A DNA stretch of 64,000 bases from Rhizobacter koreensis. GTDB taxonomy: Bacteria; Pseudomonadota; Gammaproteobacteria; Burkholderiales; Burkholderiaceae_C. Where the stretch lies: assembly GCF_013366375.1 (NCBI RefSeq), contig NZ_JABWMJ010000004.1:310001-374000 (forward strand), given 5' to 3'. Position 1 is the first letter of the stretch, and each line of letters opens with the position of its first letter. The notes under the pieces are model-generated. The model had not been told where the DNA came from. It did not search any database and worked only from the letters and a program-made list of their open reading frames with translations. Below, one piece after another: positions 46,624 to 56,663 of the stretch. Made by a program: the position numbers and the translations under genes.

Positions 46624-46809
46624 GTGGCCAAACCCAACTACTCGTTCGAGAAGCGCCAGCGAGAACTCGCCAAGAAGAAGAAGAAGGAAGAGAAGGAAAA
46701 GGAGAAGGCCGATCGCAAGGCCGCCGGCGTGACCGAGAGCGAGCCTTCGCTGGACCAGTCGGACGCCGCGGTCGACGTCGCGCCGACCGTCGGGTCGTCG
46801 GTCGGCTGA
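46624..46809 (+). CDS. Small lysine-rich conserved protein
   Basis: 61 residues from GTG 46624, preceded by AAAGGA. It begins VAKPNYSFEKRQRELAKKKK and is highly charged for 35 residues, then acidic and neutral to the end. The N-terminal pattern PNYSFEKRQRELAKKKKKEEK recurs in small proteobacterial proteins of unknown function. It would be a soluble, possibly nucleic-acid or ribosome-associated helix. It lies 49 bases after rpiA and is convergent with mnmC. Confidence 0.8.
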   Translation: MAKPNYSFEKRQRELAKKKKKEEKEKEKADRKAAGVTESEPSLDQSDAAVDVAPTVGSSVG

Positions 46810-46827
46810 GCGAGCCACCCGTTCCGC

Positions 46828-48701
46828 TCAGCCGGCTCGCGCGCGCCGCACCGCCCGGCTGACGAAGCGCGCCGGGTCGATCGCGTCGATCAGGTCGGCT
46901 TCGAGCGGCAGCGGACCGCCGGTGATGGTCGCCGCGAGCACCTGGGCTGCGAGCGCCGACCACGTGATCCCGCGCGAGCCGAGCGCGCTGCAGATGAAGA
47001 GACCGGGCTCGCGCGGCACGAAGCGCGGCTGATCGAGGCGGTGCCCGCGCGGCGGCGGCCCCGCTTCCGGCGCCTTGCCGCGTCCCAGCAGGTCCAGCGC
47101 GGGCAGCGCGCCGACCAGCGGCAGGCGGTCCTCGGCACTGCTGCGCCATGCGGTGCGGCCGCCGATTCCGTCGACGCGGGTCGGCTCGACGCCGGTCAGC
47201 ACCGCCAGGCGCCGCAGGTTGCTCGCGTGGTCGGACGCGCGCACGCGGGCATCGGAGTCGCCCACCGTGGTCGTCGCGCCGAAGATGAGCCGCCCGTCGA
47301 CGGGCGGCAGCACGTAGCCGGAGCCGGCGACCGGCACCTGTGGCTGCGCGCCCGGCCAGGCGTCGAGCGCCAGCCAGCTGAGCTGGCCGCGCACCGCCTC
47401 GACCGGCCAGTCCGGGCTGCCGACGAGGCGCAGGGCGTCGCCCGCGCCGGCGAGCACGACCGCGTCGGCGGTCTCGAGCAGCGCGCCGGCGGCGTCGATC
47501 AGATCCCAGCGATCGCCGCTGCGGCGCAGCGCGTCGACCGTACGACCGGTGCGCAGCGTCGCCCGCGAACCGGCGCGCGCGAGGAAGCTCTGCGCGAGCG
47601 CGCCGGGGTCGACCCAGCCGCCGCGCGGGTAGAACCAGGCGGGATGCGCGAGGGCGATGCCGCTGATCCGGCTCGCCTCGCCTGCATCGACGACGCGCAG
47701 GTAGTCGGACACGTCGCCGGCGGAGGCGGCGCGCAGGGCGTCGAGCGCCTCCTGCATGCGCTCGAACGCACCCGGTGCCGCGTCGATGCGCAGCAGTCCC
47801 GACAAGGCGCCGGCAGCGTCGTGATGCTCGATCGCGACCGCGACCGCTGCGGCCGCCTGCAGCGCCGCCGCGCGATTGAAGCGCGCGTGCACGCGTCGAC
47901 CCGGTTCACGGTGCCGTGGAAGAGCCCCGCCGGGTTGCCCGACGCGGCTCCCGCCGGCGCGGCGCCGCGCTCGAGCAGGGTGCTCTGCCAGCCGCGCTCG
48001 GCCAGCGCCCACGCCGTCGCGCAGCCGGCGAGCCCCGCGCCGACGATCGCGACGCGGCGGCCCGCGCCGCCGAGCGGGACGCGCAGTCGCCCGGGCACCG
48101 GGCTCGGCCGGAATCGAGGTTCGTAGCAAGCAGTCGCGCGGCCGCCAATGCCGCCCGCATCGCTGTCGAGTCGGAACCCGGCACTCCGCAGCGCGGCGGC
48201 GTCGGCGGGGTCGATGCGGTCGGCGAGCCACCATGCGCCCGGCGCAGCGAGCCGCGCGAGGACGCGGATCGTGCGGGTGCGCGCATCGACGTCGCCGGCG
48301 CCGAGGCCGCTGCCGTCGCCGACGTCGAACAGGTCGACCGCGGCCTCGAGGTCGCGTGCCCGCTCGGCGAGCGTTCCGCGCCGCAGCAGCAACTCGACCG
48401 CACCGGCGTCGAAGCCGAGCCGGTGCAGGTTCGGAGTCGGCGGTGGCCAGGCCGCGGCGAGCGCCTCGGCGAGTTCTTCGGGAGCGCTGCCCGCATCCGT
48501 CTGCGGCGACGGCGTGGCCAGCCGCGCCGGCAGCGCGGCATCGACCACGATCACGTGCAGGTTGCCGCTCCGCCGCCGGTCGGTTCGCCAGGCCTGCCAC
48601 AGCGCGAGGAAGCCGTCGCGATCCCAGCGCGTGGCGAGCATGACGAAGCGCTCGCGACCGCGCCAGAGCGGCGCGAGCGACGCGGCGGAGCCGGCGTTCA
48701 T
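46828..48701 (-). pseudogene. mnmC: mnmC-like bifunctional tRNA modification gene, frameshifted
   Basis: Two overlapping minus-strand frames together encode one MnmC. The first, from ATG 48701, covers the methyltransferase-like domain and the FAD motif (VAIVGAGLAGCATAWALAERGW) up to GLFHGTVNRVD. The sequence then continues in the other frame from VHARFNRAAALQ to the end at 46828. A one-base deletion near 47893 (GAC-GC-GTG where homologues suggest GAC-GGC-GTG) explains the break. In addition the methyltransferase domain has lost the SAM glycine motif: WDRDG stands where GFGxG is expected. Whether the shift is biological or a base-call error cannot be decided here. The ATG overlaps the DUF3445 stop. 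Confidence 0.8.
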
Positions 48702-49714
48702 CCGCGCGTCGACCGCGCCCGTCCGCACGAGCCACCGGGCACCGCCGGCGAGGCCTTCGAGGCCGCGTCCGGGGCTGCCGGCGACGCTCCGCCCGCGCGC
48801 GCCGCCAGCCACGCGAGCAGCCGCTCGCGCGCCGGCGCGAGCCCGCGGTACGCGAGCACCGCGTCGCTCATCGTCGACAGCGCCGCGTGCAGGCGCGCCG
48901 CCGCGTCGGCACTGCGGACCGCGTGCGTCAGCGGCTCGACCTCGACGCGTATGGTGAAGATCGCCTGTGCGCGCTCCGTCAGCGGGATGAACGTCTGGCG
49001 CTCGTGGCGCAGGAAGGTGCGGCGCGCGAGTTCCTCGGGCGATGCGGCCGGCGACCACTCGGCCGCCGCGACGCGCGCGGGATGGCGGTCGAGGCTGGGT
49101 TCGGGCGTCAGCGTCCACACGAAGCGCTCGAGCCGCTGCGGCTGGGCGACGACGCGGGCGAGCGCCGGTGCCGCGCGCACGATCGCTGTCGCGTCCGCGA
49201 CCGGTGAATGGATCTCGGCGAACGGGCGGCCGACCTTGTGCTCGGGCGCCCAGCTCGATGGCAGGCAGACCGCAAGCCACGGCACGCGCGTGGTCGCGGC
49301 ATCGAGCAGCGCGAAGTCCTCGGCCAAGGCGAGGCTGAGCAGGCCCGCGATCCGCTGCTCCGGCGCGAGCACCGTCAGGCAGGCGGCGAGCGCGGGATCG
49401 GTCGCATGCACGCGCCCCTGGTCGCCGACGGCGCACCCGATGAACGGCGCCTCGAGCGCGTCGCCGCGGCGGACGAGCGCATCGGGATGCTCGGCGCTCG
49501 CGTGCGCGACGAGCGCCTCGACCACCGGCCGCGCGTCGAAGCCGGGCTCGGCGATCAGCGCGGCGTCGGCATGCGCCGACAGCACCGCGAGCTTGGCGGC
49601 CACCACGGCGTCGCCTCGGCGACTCGGCGTGAGCTGGGGCGTGCCGGGTGCGAGCTTGCGCAACCCCGGCTGCATCCGGAACGGCGCGTCGACGAGTTCG
49701 AAGTCGAACGGCAT
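48698..49714 (-). CDS. DUF3445 family protein (heme-dependent N-demethylase-like)
   Basis: 338 residues from ATG 49714. LPSSWAPEHKVGRPFAEIHSPV and FLRHERQTFIPLTERAQAIFTIRVEVEPL are the two conserved blocks of DUF3445. Some members are reported as heme-dependent oxidative N-demethylases; that activity is not evident from this sequence alone. The stop overlaps the mnmC ATG. A very stable hairpin lies 17 bases upstream of the start codon, and there is no recognisable Shine-Dalgarno. Confidence 0.82.
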   Translation of the reverse strand: MPFDFELVDAPFRMQPGLRKLAPGTPQLTPSRRGDAVVAAKLAVLSAHADAALIAEPGFDARPVVEALVAHASAEHPDALVRRGDALEAPFIGCAVGDQGRVHATDPALAACLTVLAPEQRIAGLLSLALAEDFALLDAATTRVPWLAVCLPSSWAPEHKVGRPFAEIHSPVADATAIVRAAPALARVVAQPQRLERFVWTLTPEPSLDRHPARVAAAEWSPAASPEELARRTFLRHERQTFIPLTERAQAIFTIRVEVEPLTHAVRSADAAARLHAALSTMSDAVLAYRGLAPARERLLAWLAARAGGASPAAPDAASKASPAVPGGSCGRARSTRG

Positions 49715-49731
49715 CGAACGATCATCGCGCA

Positions 49732-49766
49732 GCCGGCCGGCAGCGAGAGGGTCGCTGCCGGCCGGC
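49732..49766. promoter_or_regulatory. 15-bp perfect hairpin between efp and the DUF3445 gene
   Basis: GCCGGCCGGCAGCGA pairs perfectly with TCGCTGCCGGCCGGC around the loop GAGGG (or its complement). No T-run follows on either strand, so it is not a standard terminator. On the minus-strand transcript it ends 17 bases before the DUF3445 ATG, close enough to affect ribosome loading. It could also act as a transcript-end stabiliser for efp. Confidence 0.6.
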
Positions 49767-49842
49767 GTGCATGAAGGAATCGGGGACTTCGCCTGCGTCG
49801 CATCCCGCGCGCAAGCGCCGCGTCCCGTGGCGCCGCGGCGCG

Positions 49843-50397
49843 TCAGACGCGCTTGCGGTACTCGTGCGTGCGGGTGTCGATCTCGATCTTGTCGCCGGTC
49901 TGCACGAACAGCGGAACCTGGATCTCGACGCCGGTCGCGAGCTTGGCGTTCTTGAGAACCTTGCCCGAGGTGTCGCCCTTGACGGCAGGCTCGGTCTCGG
50001 CGATCTCGCGGACCAGCGTGGTCGGCAGTTCGACCGAGATCGCCTTGCCGTCGTAGAACACCACTTCGACCGGCATGCCGTCTTCGAGGTACTGGATCGC
50101 GTCGCCCATGTTCTCGGCCTCGACCTCGAACTGGTTGTATTCCTCGTCCATGAACACGTACATCGGGTCGGCGAAGTAGGAGTAGGTGCACTCCTTCTTG
50201 TCGAGGACGATCTGGTCCATCTTGTCGTCGGCCTTGAACACCACCTCGGTACCCGAGTTGTTGAGCAGGCTCTTGAGCTTCATGCGCACGGTCGCCGAGT
50301 TGCGGCCACCGCGGCTGTATTCGGTGCGCAGCACGACCATCGGGTCCTTGCCCTGCATGATGACGTTGCCGGCGCGGATCTCCTGAGCGATTTTCAT
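49843..50397 (-). CDS. efp: Elongation factor P
   Basis: 184 residues. KOW-like and two OB domains of EF-P. The modified position is arginine R32 in YSRGGRNSA, the type rhamnosylated by EarP rather than the lysine modified by EpmA. EF-P relieves ribosome stalling at polyproline stretches. It lies 156 bases after earP on the same strand, in the pairing expected for this type. Confidence 0.97.
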   Translation of the reverse strand: MKIAQEIRAGNVIMQGKDPMVVLRTEYSRGGRNSATVRMKLKSLLNNSGTEVVFKADDKMDQIVLDKKECTYSYFADPMYVFMDEEYNQFEVEAENMGDAIQYLEDGMPVEVVFYDGKAISVELPTTLVREIAETEPAVKGDTSGKVLKNAKLATGVEIQVPLFVQTGDKIEIDTRTHEYRKRV

Positions 50398-50553
50398 AGC
50401 GTGTCTCGAGGCCTGTGGAGGCTTTGCAAGCTCGGGGGCCGAGCTTCTGAGTTAAGAAGCCCGTGGCTGAGCTTCGTCGTGTCGGAGCGCCCGAAGTAGG
50501 CTCCGTGAAAAGTTCGCCTGCAAGAAAACCGAGCGGCGAAAAAACCGCGCATT

Positions 50554-51621
50554 CTAGCTTTTGGCGGCCACGAAGTCGAGCAACCTTGCCGTGAGATCGG
50601 TCTGCGCGGCCAGGCGGTCGCGCCACCCGCGGGCATGCGCCTGCCACGCGGCAAGGTCGGGCCACGCGCGGGGCAGGGCGCCGAGGCCGTTCCATCCCTC
50701 GAACCAGGCGCGGATCGCGCCGGCGAGCGACGGTTCCGCGCCTTGCAGATAGACGTTCAGGAACGCGGCGAGCTTGACGTGGTGCGCCGCGTCGTCCTGC
50801 GGGTAGATCTGCCAGACGAACGGCCGGCCGGCCCACTGCGCGCGCACGAACGAGTCCTCGCCGCGTACCAGGCAGACCGCCGATGCGGCGAGCAGCGCGT
50901 CGAAGTCGGGCTGCGGCCTGTAGGGGAGGGAGAGGGCGCGGACCGCGCCGCACCGCATCTCGGCGCCGAGTGTGGCGGCGAGGCCGCTCGTCGCATGCCC
51001 GGGCGTCGCGAGCAGCAGCGTCGGCCGGTCGGTGCAGGCGCCGACCAGCGCGTCGAGCGGGGCGTCGCGGTAGCAGAAGATGCTGACGACGCGCTCTTCG
51101 GGGCGAGCGTCGATGCCATTGGCGGCGAGCCATGAACGGGGTTCCACTGCCGCCAGCCGCTCCAGGAGCCACGGCTCGCGGATCAGCCCGCCGCTGGCGG
51201 CGTCGAAGCCGGGATAGAAGAACCACTTGTCGACGCGCCGCCCGGCGGGGTCGAACTGCGGCGACGCCAAGCCGTGCGCGCGCGCGGCGTACGGCTCGGC
51301 CGTGAGGTACTCGAGGTTGATCCACACCGGCGCCGGGTCGCGCTCGAACAGGCGCTCGCGCACGTGCGCCGGCAACTCGCAGCCGAACGCCTCGATCACG
51401 ACGTCGCCGAGCCGAGCCTCGCCACGATCGACGCGCCCGTCGGGCCAGCCCCGCACCTCGACGCCGGCGCAGCCCTCCGGCGCCATCCAACTGAGTGCCG
51501 ACGCGTCGTCGACCCAGAGGCGGACGAACTCGCCGCGCTGAGCCAGGTCGGCGGCGAGGCGCCAGCACACGCCGGCGTCGCCGTGGTTGTCGATGACGCG
51601 GCAGAAGAGGTCCCAGCGCAT
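50554..51621 (-). CDS. earP: EF-P arginine rhamnosyltransferase EarP
   Basis: 355 residues from ATG 51621 (MRWDLFCRVIDNHGDAGVCWRLA). The DNHGDAGV motif with its catalytic aspartates, the donor-site LVRGEDSFVRAQWAG and WQIYPQDDAAH are signatures of EarP (formerly DUF2331). It transfers rhamnose from dTDP-rhamnose to Arg32 of EF-P. It is divergent from uvrC. Confidence 0.95.
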   Translation of the reverse strand: MRWDLFCRVIDNHGDAGVCWRLAADLAQRGEFVRLWVDDASALSWMAPEGCAGVEVRGWPDGRVDRGEARLGDVVIEAFGCELPAHVRERLFERDPAPVWINLEYLTAEPYAARAHGLASPQFDPAGRRVDKWFFYPGFDAASGGLIREPWLLERLAAVEPRSWLAANGIDARPEERVVSIFCYRDAPLDALVGACTDRPTLLLATPGHATSGLAATLGAEMRCGAVRALSLPYRPQPDFDALLAASAVCLVRGEDSFVRAQWAGRPFVWQIYPQDDAAHHVKLAAFLNVYLQGAEPSLAGAIRAWFEGWNGLGALPRAWPDLAAWQAHARGWRDRLAAQTDLTARLLDFVAAKS

Positions 51622-51759
51622 CGGCGGATTATCGAGACCGCGCCTTCGCGGGGCCGCCGAGACCCGGCGCCGAACGGGGGCCCGGCAGCGCCGCGCGCGC
51701 GGACGCCCGGAGCCCCGGCCCGAGCGCCGTGATCGACCCTCGCGGCACAATCCGCGCCG

Positions 51760-53877
51760 ATGAACGAGGCCTCAGACAGCCCCGCCGAAGCCCTCGAGTC
51801 GACGCGCGAGCAGCTGCGCGCCGACGTCGCGGCACTGCCCAACCTGCCCGGCGTCTACCGCTACTTCGACGCGCAGGGCAACGTGCTCTACGTCGGCAAG
51901 GCGCGCAACCTCAAGAGCCGCGTCAGCCACTACTTCCAGAAGAGCCACACCGGCCACGGGCTCGGGCGCTTCGGCAACATGGTCTCGCGCATCGCGCGCA
52001 TGGAGACCACGGTCACGCGCTCGGAAGCCGAGGCGCTGCTGCTCGAGAACAACCTGATCAAGGCGTTGAACCCGCGGTTCAACATCCTGTTCCGCGACGA
52101 CAAGAGCTACCCGTACCTCAAGATCGAGTCGCACCAGTTCCCGCGTGTCGCCTACTACCGCGGCGCGGTCGACCAGCGCCACCGTTACTTCGGCCCGTTC
52201 CCGAGCGCATGGGCGGTCAAGGAGTCGATCCACCTGCTGCAGAAGGTGTTCCACCTGCGCACCTGCGAGGACACGGTGTTCGCGAACCGCACGCGGCCGT
52301 GCCTGCTGTACCAGATCAAGCGCTGCTCGGGGCCTTGCGTCGACTACATCAGCCCCGGCGACTACGCGCGCAACGTCGCGAACGCCGAGCGCTTCCTGAA
52401 CGGCGAGCAGCAGCAGCTGATCGACGCGCTGCAGGCGCAGATGATGAAGCACGCCGAGGCGCTGCAGTTCGAGCAGGCGGCGGACCTGCGCAACCAGATC
52501 GAGGCGCTGTCGCGCGTGCTGCATCAGCAGGCGGTGGAGGACAACACCGGCGTTCGCACCCGAGACGCCGACATCCTGGCGGTGAAGGTCGACGGCGGGC
52601 GTGCCTGCGTCAACCTCGCGATGGTGCGCGGCGGTCGGCACCTGGGCGACCGCCCGTACTTCCCGACGCACGTCGACGATGCGCTGGGGATGGAGGCCGA
52701 CGAGATGGCCGAGAGCGAGGTCGCGATCGGCGTCGACGCCGAAGCCCATGCAGCGCTGAGCGAAGCAGCATCCGACGCGGCAGCGTTGGATGCGTCGCCG
52801 GCCGCTTCGTCGGCGGACCCGGCATCGGGGTTCGCGGCAGCCGATGCAGCGACGGCTGACGCAGCGGAGACTGTCGCCGCTGCCGAAGGCACCGCCGCGA
52901 GCTCCGCCCAGCGCCCCACCGAGGTCCGCGTCCTCGAAGCCTTCATCGCGCAGCACTACATCGGAGGCGGCATGCCGCCGTTGCTGGTGCTGAGCCACCC
53001 GGTCGATCGCACGCTGGTCGACGCGCTCGCGCAGCAGAACCAGGTCAGGGTCGCGGTGCAGCACCAGCCGCGCGGCCAGCGCCGCGCATGGCTCGACATG
53101 TGCATGAAGGGCGCCGAGCTGCGCCTTGCGCAGTTGCTGGCGGAGGAGGGCTCGCAGCAGGCGCGCACCCATGCGTTGATCGACGCGCTCGGCCTCACGG
53201 TGGAGGACCCCCACGCGTTCCGCATCGAGTGCTTCGACGTCAGCCACACCGCCGGCGAGTCGACGCAGGCCTCGTGCGTGGTATTCGAGGCGCACAAGAT
53301 GCAGAGCTCGCAGTACCGCCGCTACAACATCGAAGGCATCACGCCGGGCGACGACTACGCGGCCATGCGCCAGGTGCTGACGCGGCGCTACGCCAAGCTC
53401 GTCGAGGCGCAGACCCGCAACGAGGCGCGCCTGCCCGACATCGTGCTGATCGACGGCGGCCGCGGTCAGGTCGGCGTCGCGCGCGAGGTGTTCGAGGAGC
53501 TCGGCATCGACCTCGCGCGCATCGTCGGTGTCGAGAAGGGCGAGAACCGCAAGGTCGGGCTCGAGGAGCTGGTGTTCGCCGACGGCCGGCCCAAGATTGC
53601 GCTCGGCCGCGAGTCGGCCGCGCTGATGCTGGTCGCGCAGATCCGGGACGAAGCCCACCGCTTCGCGATCACCGGCATGCGCGCGCGCCGCGCGAGCGTG
53701 CGCACCGGTGCCAGCAAGCTCGAGGAGATCGCCGGCGTCGGGCCGAAGAAGCGGGCCAAGCTGCTGCAGCGCTTCGGCGGCGCGCGCGGCGTCGGCCGTG
53801 CCAGCGTCGAGGACCTGCAAAGCGTCGAGGGCATCTCGCGCGATTTGGCCGAGGAGATCTACCGTGCGCTGCATTGA
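51760..53877 (+). CDS. uvrC: UvrABC system protein C
   Basis: 705 residues. GIY-YIG nuclease domain (~26-105, [20 protein letters not shown]), UVR motif (~205-240), the RNase H-like endonuclease domain ([26 protein letters not shown]) and C-terminal helix-hairpin-helices ([16 protein letters not shown]). An alanine- and acidic-rich insertion of about 70 residues (~315-387) separates the UVR and RNase H parts and makes the protein longer than the usual ~610. UvrC makes both incisions in nucleotide excision repair. Confidence 0.95.
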   Translation: MNEASDSPAEALESTREQLRADVAALPNLPGVYRYFDAQGNVLYVGKARNLKSRVSHYFQKSHTGHGLGRFGNMVSRIARMETTVTRSEAEALLLENNLIKALNPRFNILFRDDKSYPYLKIESHQFPRVAYYRGAVDQRHRYFGPFPSAWAVKESIHLLQKVFHLRTCEDTVFANRTRPCLLYQIKRCSGPCVDYISPGDYARNVANAERFLNGEQQQLIDALQAQMMKHAEALQFEQAADLRNQIEALSRVLHQQAVEDNTGVRTRDADILAVKVDGGRACVNLAMVRGGRHLGDRPYFPTHVDDALGMEADEMAESEVAIGVDAEAHAALSEAASDAAALDASPAASSADPASGFAAADAATADAAETVAAAEGTAASSAQRPTEVRVLEAFIAQHYIGGGMPPLLVLSHPVDRTLVDALAQQNQVRVAVQHQPRGQRRAWLDMCMKGAELRLAQLLAEEGSQQARTHALIDALGLTVEDPHAFRIECFDVSHTAGESTQASCVVFEAHKMQSSQYRRYNIEGITPGDDYAAMRQVLTRRYAKLVEAQTRNEARLPDIVLIDGGRGQVGVAREVFEELGIDLARIVGVEKGENRKVGLEELVFADGRPKIALGRESAALMLVAQIRDEAHRFAITGMRARRASVRTGASKLEEIAGVGPKKRAKLLQRFGGARGVGRASVEDLQSVEGISRDLAEEIYRALH

Positions 53878-54400
53878 AATCGTTCGCGCCACTCGCCCGC
53901 TCGCCGCGTGCCTCGCGGCCGCGGCACTCGTCGCCGGCTGCTCGCTGCCGGGCCTCGGCGGCCGCGGCGACGTCGTCTCGCCGCAGCGCGAGCCGGCGCC
54001 GCCGCCGACGCCCGCGGCCGCAGCCGCGGCCGAGAAGCCGCCCGAGGCGCGCGGGCTGCCGCCGCCCGAGACGATGCGCAGCTGGGCCGAGCTGCGTCGG
54101 CAGGCCGCCGAGCGCCTGGTGGCCGCCAACCCCGGCCGCGTCTACACCGGCCGCGCGCCCGACCCGCTGCTCGCGATTCCGGTGCTCGAAATCGAGCTCA
54201 ACGCCGACGGCAGCGTGCGCCGCATCGACGTGCTGCGCACGCCGCGACAAGCCAAGGAGACCGTGCAGCTCGCGGTCGATGCCGTGCACCGGGCGGCGCC
54301 GTTCGGCAACGTGTCGCGCCTGCCGCGCCCGTGGAAGTTCGTCGAGACCTTCCTCTTCGACGACGAGCGGCGCTTCAAGCCGCGCACCCTCGAGCCTTGA
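53864..54400 (+). CDS. Lipoprotein with TonB-like C-terminal domain
   Basis: 178 residues from GTG 53864, which lies inside the uvrC end and is preceded by GAGGAG. The signal peptide ends in a lipobox ([10 protein letters not shown]), and a proline/alanine-rich linker (~35-65) spans the periplasm. The C-terminal part ([36 protein letters not shown]) resembles the TonB C-terminal fold. It overlaps uvrC by 14 bases and is followed by pgsA, an arrangement common in betaproteobacteria. The function is unknown. Confidence 0.82.
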   Translation: MRCIEIVRATRPLAACLAAAALVAGCSLPGLGGRGDVVSPQREPAPPPTPAAAAAAEKPPEARGLPPPETMRSWAELRRQAAERLVAANPGRVYTGRAPDPLLAIPVLEIELNADGSVRRIDVLRTPRQAKETVQLAVDAVHRAAPFGNVSRLPRPWKFVETFLFDDERRFKPRTLEP

Positions 54401-54434
54401 CGGGCCTGCGGCGGCGATTCGGCACAATCGGTCG

Positions 54435-55001
54435 ATGTTCTTCAACCTGCCGACGCTGCTGACCTGGTCGCGCATCGTCTTCATCCCGCTCGTCGTCGGC
54501 GTCTTCTATCTCGACCTCGCACCGGCGACGCAGAACATCGCCGCCACCGCGCTCTTCATCGTGGTCGCGCTCACCGACTGGGCCGACGGCTACCTCGCGC
54601 GGCGCATGAACATGACGTCGTCGTTCGGCGCGTTCCTCGACCCGGTCGCCGACAAGTTCCTGGTCACCGCCGCGCTTCTCGTCCTGGTGCACCTGCACCG
54701 CCTGCACGCGCTGATCGCGCTGGTGATCATCGGCCGCGAGATCGCGATTTCGGCGCTGCGCGAATGGATGGCGCAGATCGGTGCCTCGCGCAGCGTCGCC
54801 GTGCACATGCTCGGCAAGGTCAAGACCATGGTCCAGATGGTCGCGATCCCGTTCCTGCTGTTCCATGGCCGCCTGTTCGGCGTCATCGACACCGCTCTGT
54901 GGGGCACGCTGCTGATCTACGTGTCGGCGGTGCTGACGATCTGGTCGATGGTGTATTACCTGCAGAAGGCGCTGCCCGAGATCCGCGCGCGGGTGCGCTG
55001 A
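54435..55001 (+). CDS. pgsA: CDP-diacylglycerol--glycerol-3-phosphate 3-phosphatidyltransferase
   Basis: 188 residues, with about five membrane helices. The CDP-alcohol phosphotransferase motif (DG-x2-AR-x8-G-x3-D-x3-D) reads DGYLARRMNMTSSFGAFLDP and onward to VAD. It makes phosphatidylglycerol phosphate, the committed step to PG and cardiolipin, in the inner membrane. ATG 54435 is 34 bases after the lipoprotein stop. Confidence 0.95.
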   Translation: MFFNLPTLLTWSRIVFIPLVVGVFYLDLAPATQNIAATALFIVVALTDWADGYLARRMNMTSSFGAFLDPVADKFLVTAALLVLVHLHRLHALIALVIIGREIAISALREWMAQIGASRSVAVHMLGKVKTMVQMVAIPFLLFHGRLFGVIDTALWGTLLIYVSAVLTIWSMVYYLQKALPEIRARVR

Positions 55002-55013
55002 CCGGCAGCCGAC

Positions 55014-55922
55014 GTGAGCGACGACGCCGGCGCGCTGCAGCGCGCGATGCCCTGGGTGTTCGTGCTGATCTGGAGCACCGGCTTCATCGTCGCGCGCTAC
55101 GGCATGCCGTACGCGCCGCCGTTCGGCTTCCTCTCGCTGCGCTTCGCGCTGTCGGCGCTCTGCTTCGGCGTATGGATCCAGCTCGCCCGCGTCGCCTGGC
55201 CGCGCGAGCGTGCGCAGTGGCTGCACCTCGCGGTGACCGGTCTCTTCATGCAGTCGGGCTACCTTGGTGGCGTGTGGGCGGCGGTGAAGGCGGGCATGGG
55301 CGCCGGCACGGTCGCGCTGATCGTCGGCCTGCAACCGGTGCTCACTGCGCTGTGGATCAGCGGCGTCGGCAACGCCGCCGAGCACAAGGTGACGGCGCGC
55401 CAGTGGCTCGGCCTGCTGCTCGGCCTGGCGGGTCTTGCCCTGGTCGTCGGCGGCAAGCTGGGTGCAGGCGAAGTGACGGCGCTCAACCTCGCCTTCGGCA
55501 CGATCGGGCTCTTCAGCATCACCATCGGCACCCTCTACCAGAAGCGCTACGTCGCGCCGTGCGACGTGCGCTCGGCGAGCGCGATCCAGATGCTCGCGGC
55601 GCTCGCGGTCAGCCTGCCGCTCGCGCTGCTCGAGCACGAGCCGATCGTGTTCCACCCGCAGCTCGTTGGCGCGCTCGCCTGGTCGGTGCTCGTGCTCACG
55701 CTCGGCGGCAGCTCGCTGCTCTATCTGCTGATCCAGCGCGGCGCCGCGACGTCGGTGACGAGCCTGCTCTACCTGGTGCCGCCGTGCACCGCGGCGATGG
55801 CATGGCTGCTGTTCGGCGAGTCGTTCACGCGTGCCATGCTCGCGGGAATGCTGCTCACCGTTGCAGGGGTCGCGCTCGTCACCGCGCGCGGCACGGCGCC
55901 GCCGCGCGCGGCGGCCACATGA
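55014..55922 (+). CDS. EamA/DMT-family transporter
   Basis: 302 residues from a GTG start 12 bases after pgsA. It has ten predicted helices in two EamA repeats (IWSTGFIVARYGMPYAPPF, AGMGAGTVALIVGLQPVLTALW). It belongs to the same broad family as the gene at 5002-5916 but is not an obvious close paralogue. It is likely an inner-membrane exporter of small metabolites. Substrate is unknown. Confidence 0.85.
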   Translation: MSDDAGALQRAMPWVFVLIWSTGFIVARYGMPYAPPFGFLSLRFALSALCFGVWIQLARVAWPRERAQWLHLAVTGLFMQSGYLGGVWAAVKAGMGAGTVALIVGLQPVLTALWISGVGNAAEHKVTARQWLGLLLGLAGLALVVGGKLGAGEVTALNLAFGTIGLFSITIGTLYQKRYVAPCDVRSASAIQMLAALAVSLPLALLEHEPIVFHPQLVGALAWSVLVLTLGGSSLLYLLIQRGAATSVTSLLYLVPPCTAAMAWLLFGESFTRAMLAGMLLTVAGVALVTARGTAPPRAAAT

Positions 55923-56108
55923 GGCTCGGTCGCACGGACGCCTCTATCGATGCGCCCGCGTCCATAACGACGCTTGGCCCTCATGTGCATCACCGGCGTG
56001 ACACCCGGTCAGCGCCGAAGTCGCCCCGATTGACACCCGCCATGGCGCGCGGCTCTAATCGCCGGTCGCGGCTGGTCGCGGGGCGTGGTTCGAACCGGGA
56101 GGGCGTTC

Positions 56109-56381
56109 GTGAACAAGGCGGAGATGGTCGATCACATCGCGCGTCACGCGGACATCTCGAAGGCGGCGGCCGAGCGTGCGCTCGACGCGGTCATCAACGG
56201 CGTGAAGACGTCGCTCAAGAAGAACACCGCGGTGTCGCTGGTCGGCCTCGGCACCTTCAGCGTCGGCAAGCGCGAGGCGCGCAGCGGCCGCAACCCGCAG
56301 ACCGGCGCGCCGATCAGCATCAAGGCCGCGCGCATCCCGCGCTTTCGCGCCGGCAAGGCGCTGAAGGACGCATTGAACTGA
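56109..56381 (+). CDS. HU-family DNA-binding protein
   Basis: 90 residues from GTG 56109, with GGGAGGG upstream. It begins [28 protein letters not shown] and carries the HU signature [14 protein letters not shown] proteins bend DNA non-specifically and compact the nucleoid. An in-frame start at 56085 is less likely. It lies just before tRNA-Val and ppiD, as hupB does in many proteobacteria, but the usual upstream lon is not here. Confidence 0.93.
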   Translation: MNKAEMVDHIARHADISKAAAERALDAVINGVKTSLKKNTAVSLVGLGTFSVGKREARSGRNPQTGAPISIKAARIPRFRAGKALKDALN

Positions 56382-56436
56382 CCGCCCGGCAATCGGTCAT
56401 ACCGACCGCGAGCGAGCGGTCCGCAACGAGCACCGG

Positions 56437-56512
56437 GGGTGCTTAGCTCAGTTGGTAGAGCGGCGCCCTTACAAGGCGTAGGTCGGCGGTTCGAGCCCGT
56501 CAGCACCCACCA
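56437..56512 (+). tRNA. tRNA-Val (anticodon TAC)
   Basis: 76 bases with encoded CCA. The acceptor stem GGGTGCT / AGCACCC is perfect, the D-arm is GCTCAGTTGGTAGAGC, the anticodon loop CTTACAA gives TAC, and the T-arm has GTTCGAGCC. It reads GUA codons, with wobble to others. Confidence 0.97.
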
Positions 56513-56663
56513 CCGCAGAACGGCTTATCCGGCCGGATCGCGACCACCCACCGGCTAGAATCCGGCCGCCCCGCACGGGGGCAACCGCGACGCGGTCGCC
56601 GCTTCTCGTCCGCTCCGCTGGCAGCCGTCCCATCTTCGTCACGGCACCTCACACGAACGCGCA

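Noticed and set aside
46828-48701. Programmed ribosomal frameshift in mnmC
   Set aside because: No slippery heptamer, pseudoknot or stop codon context at the junction; a base deletion or sequencing error is simpler.
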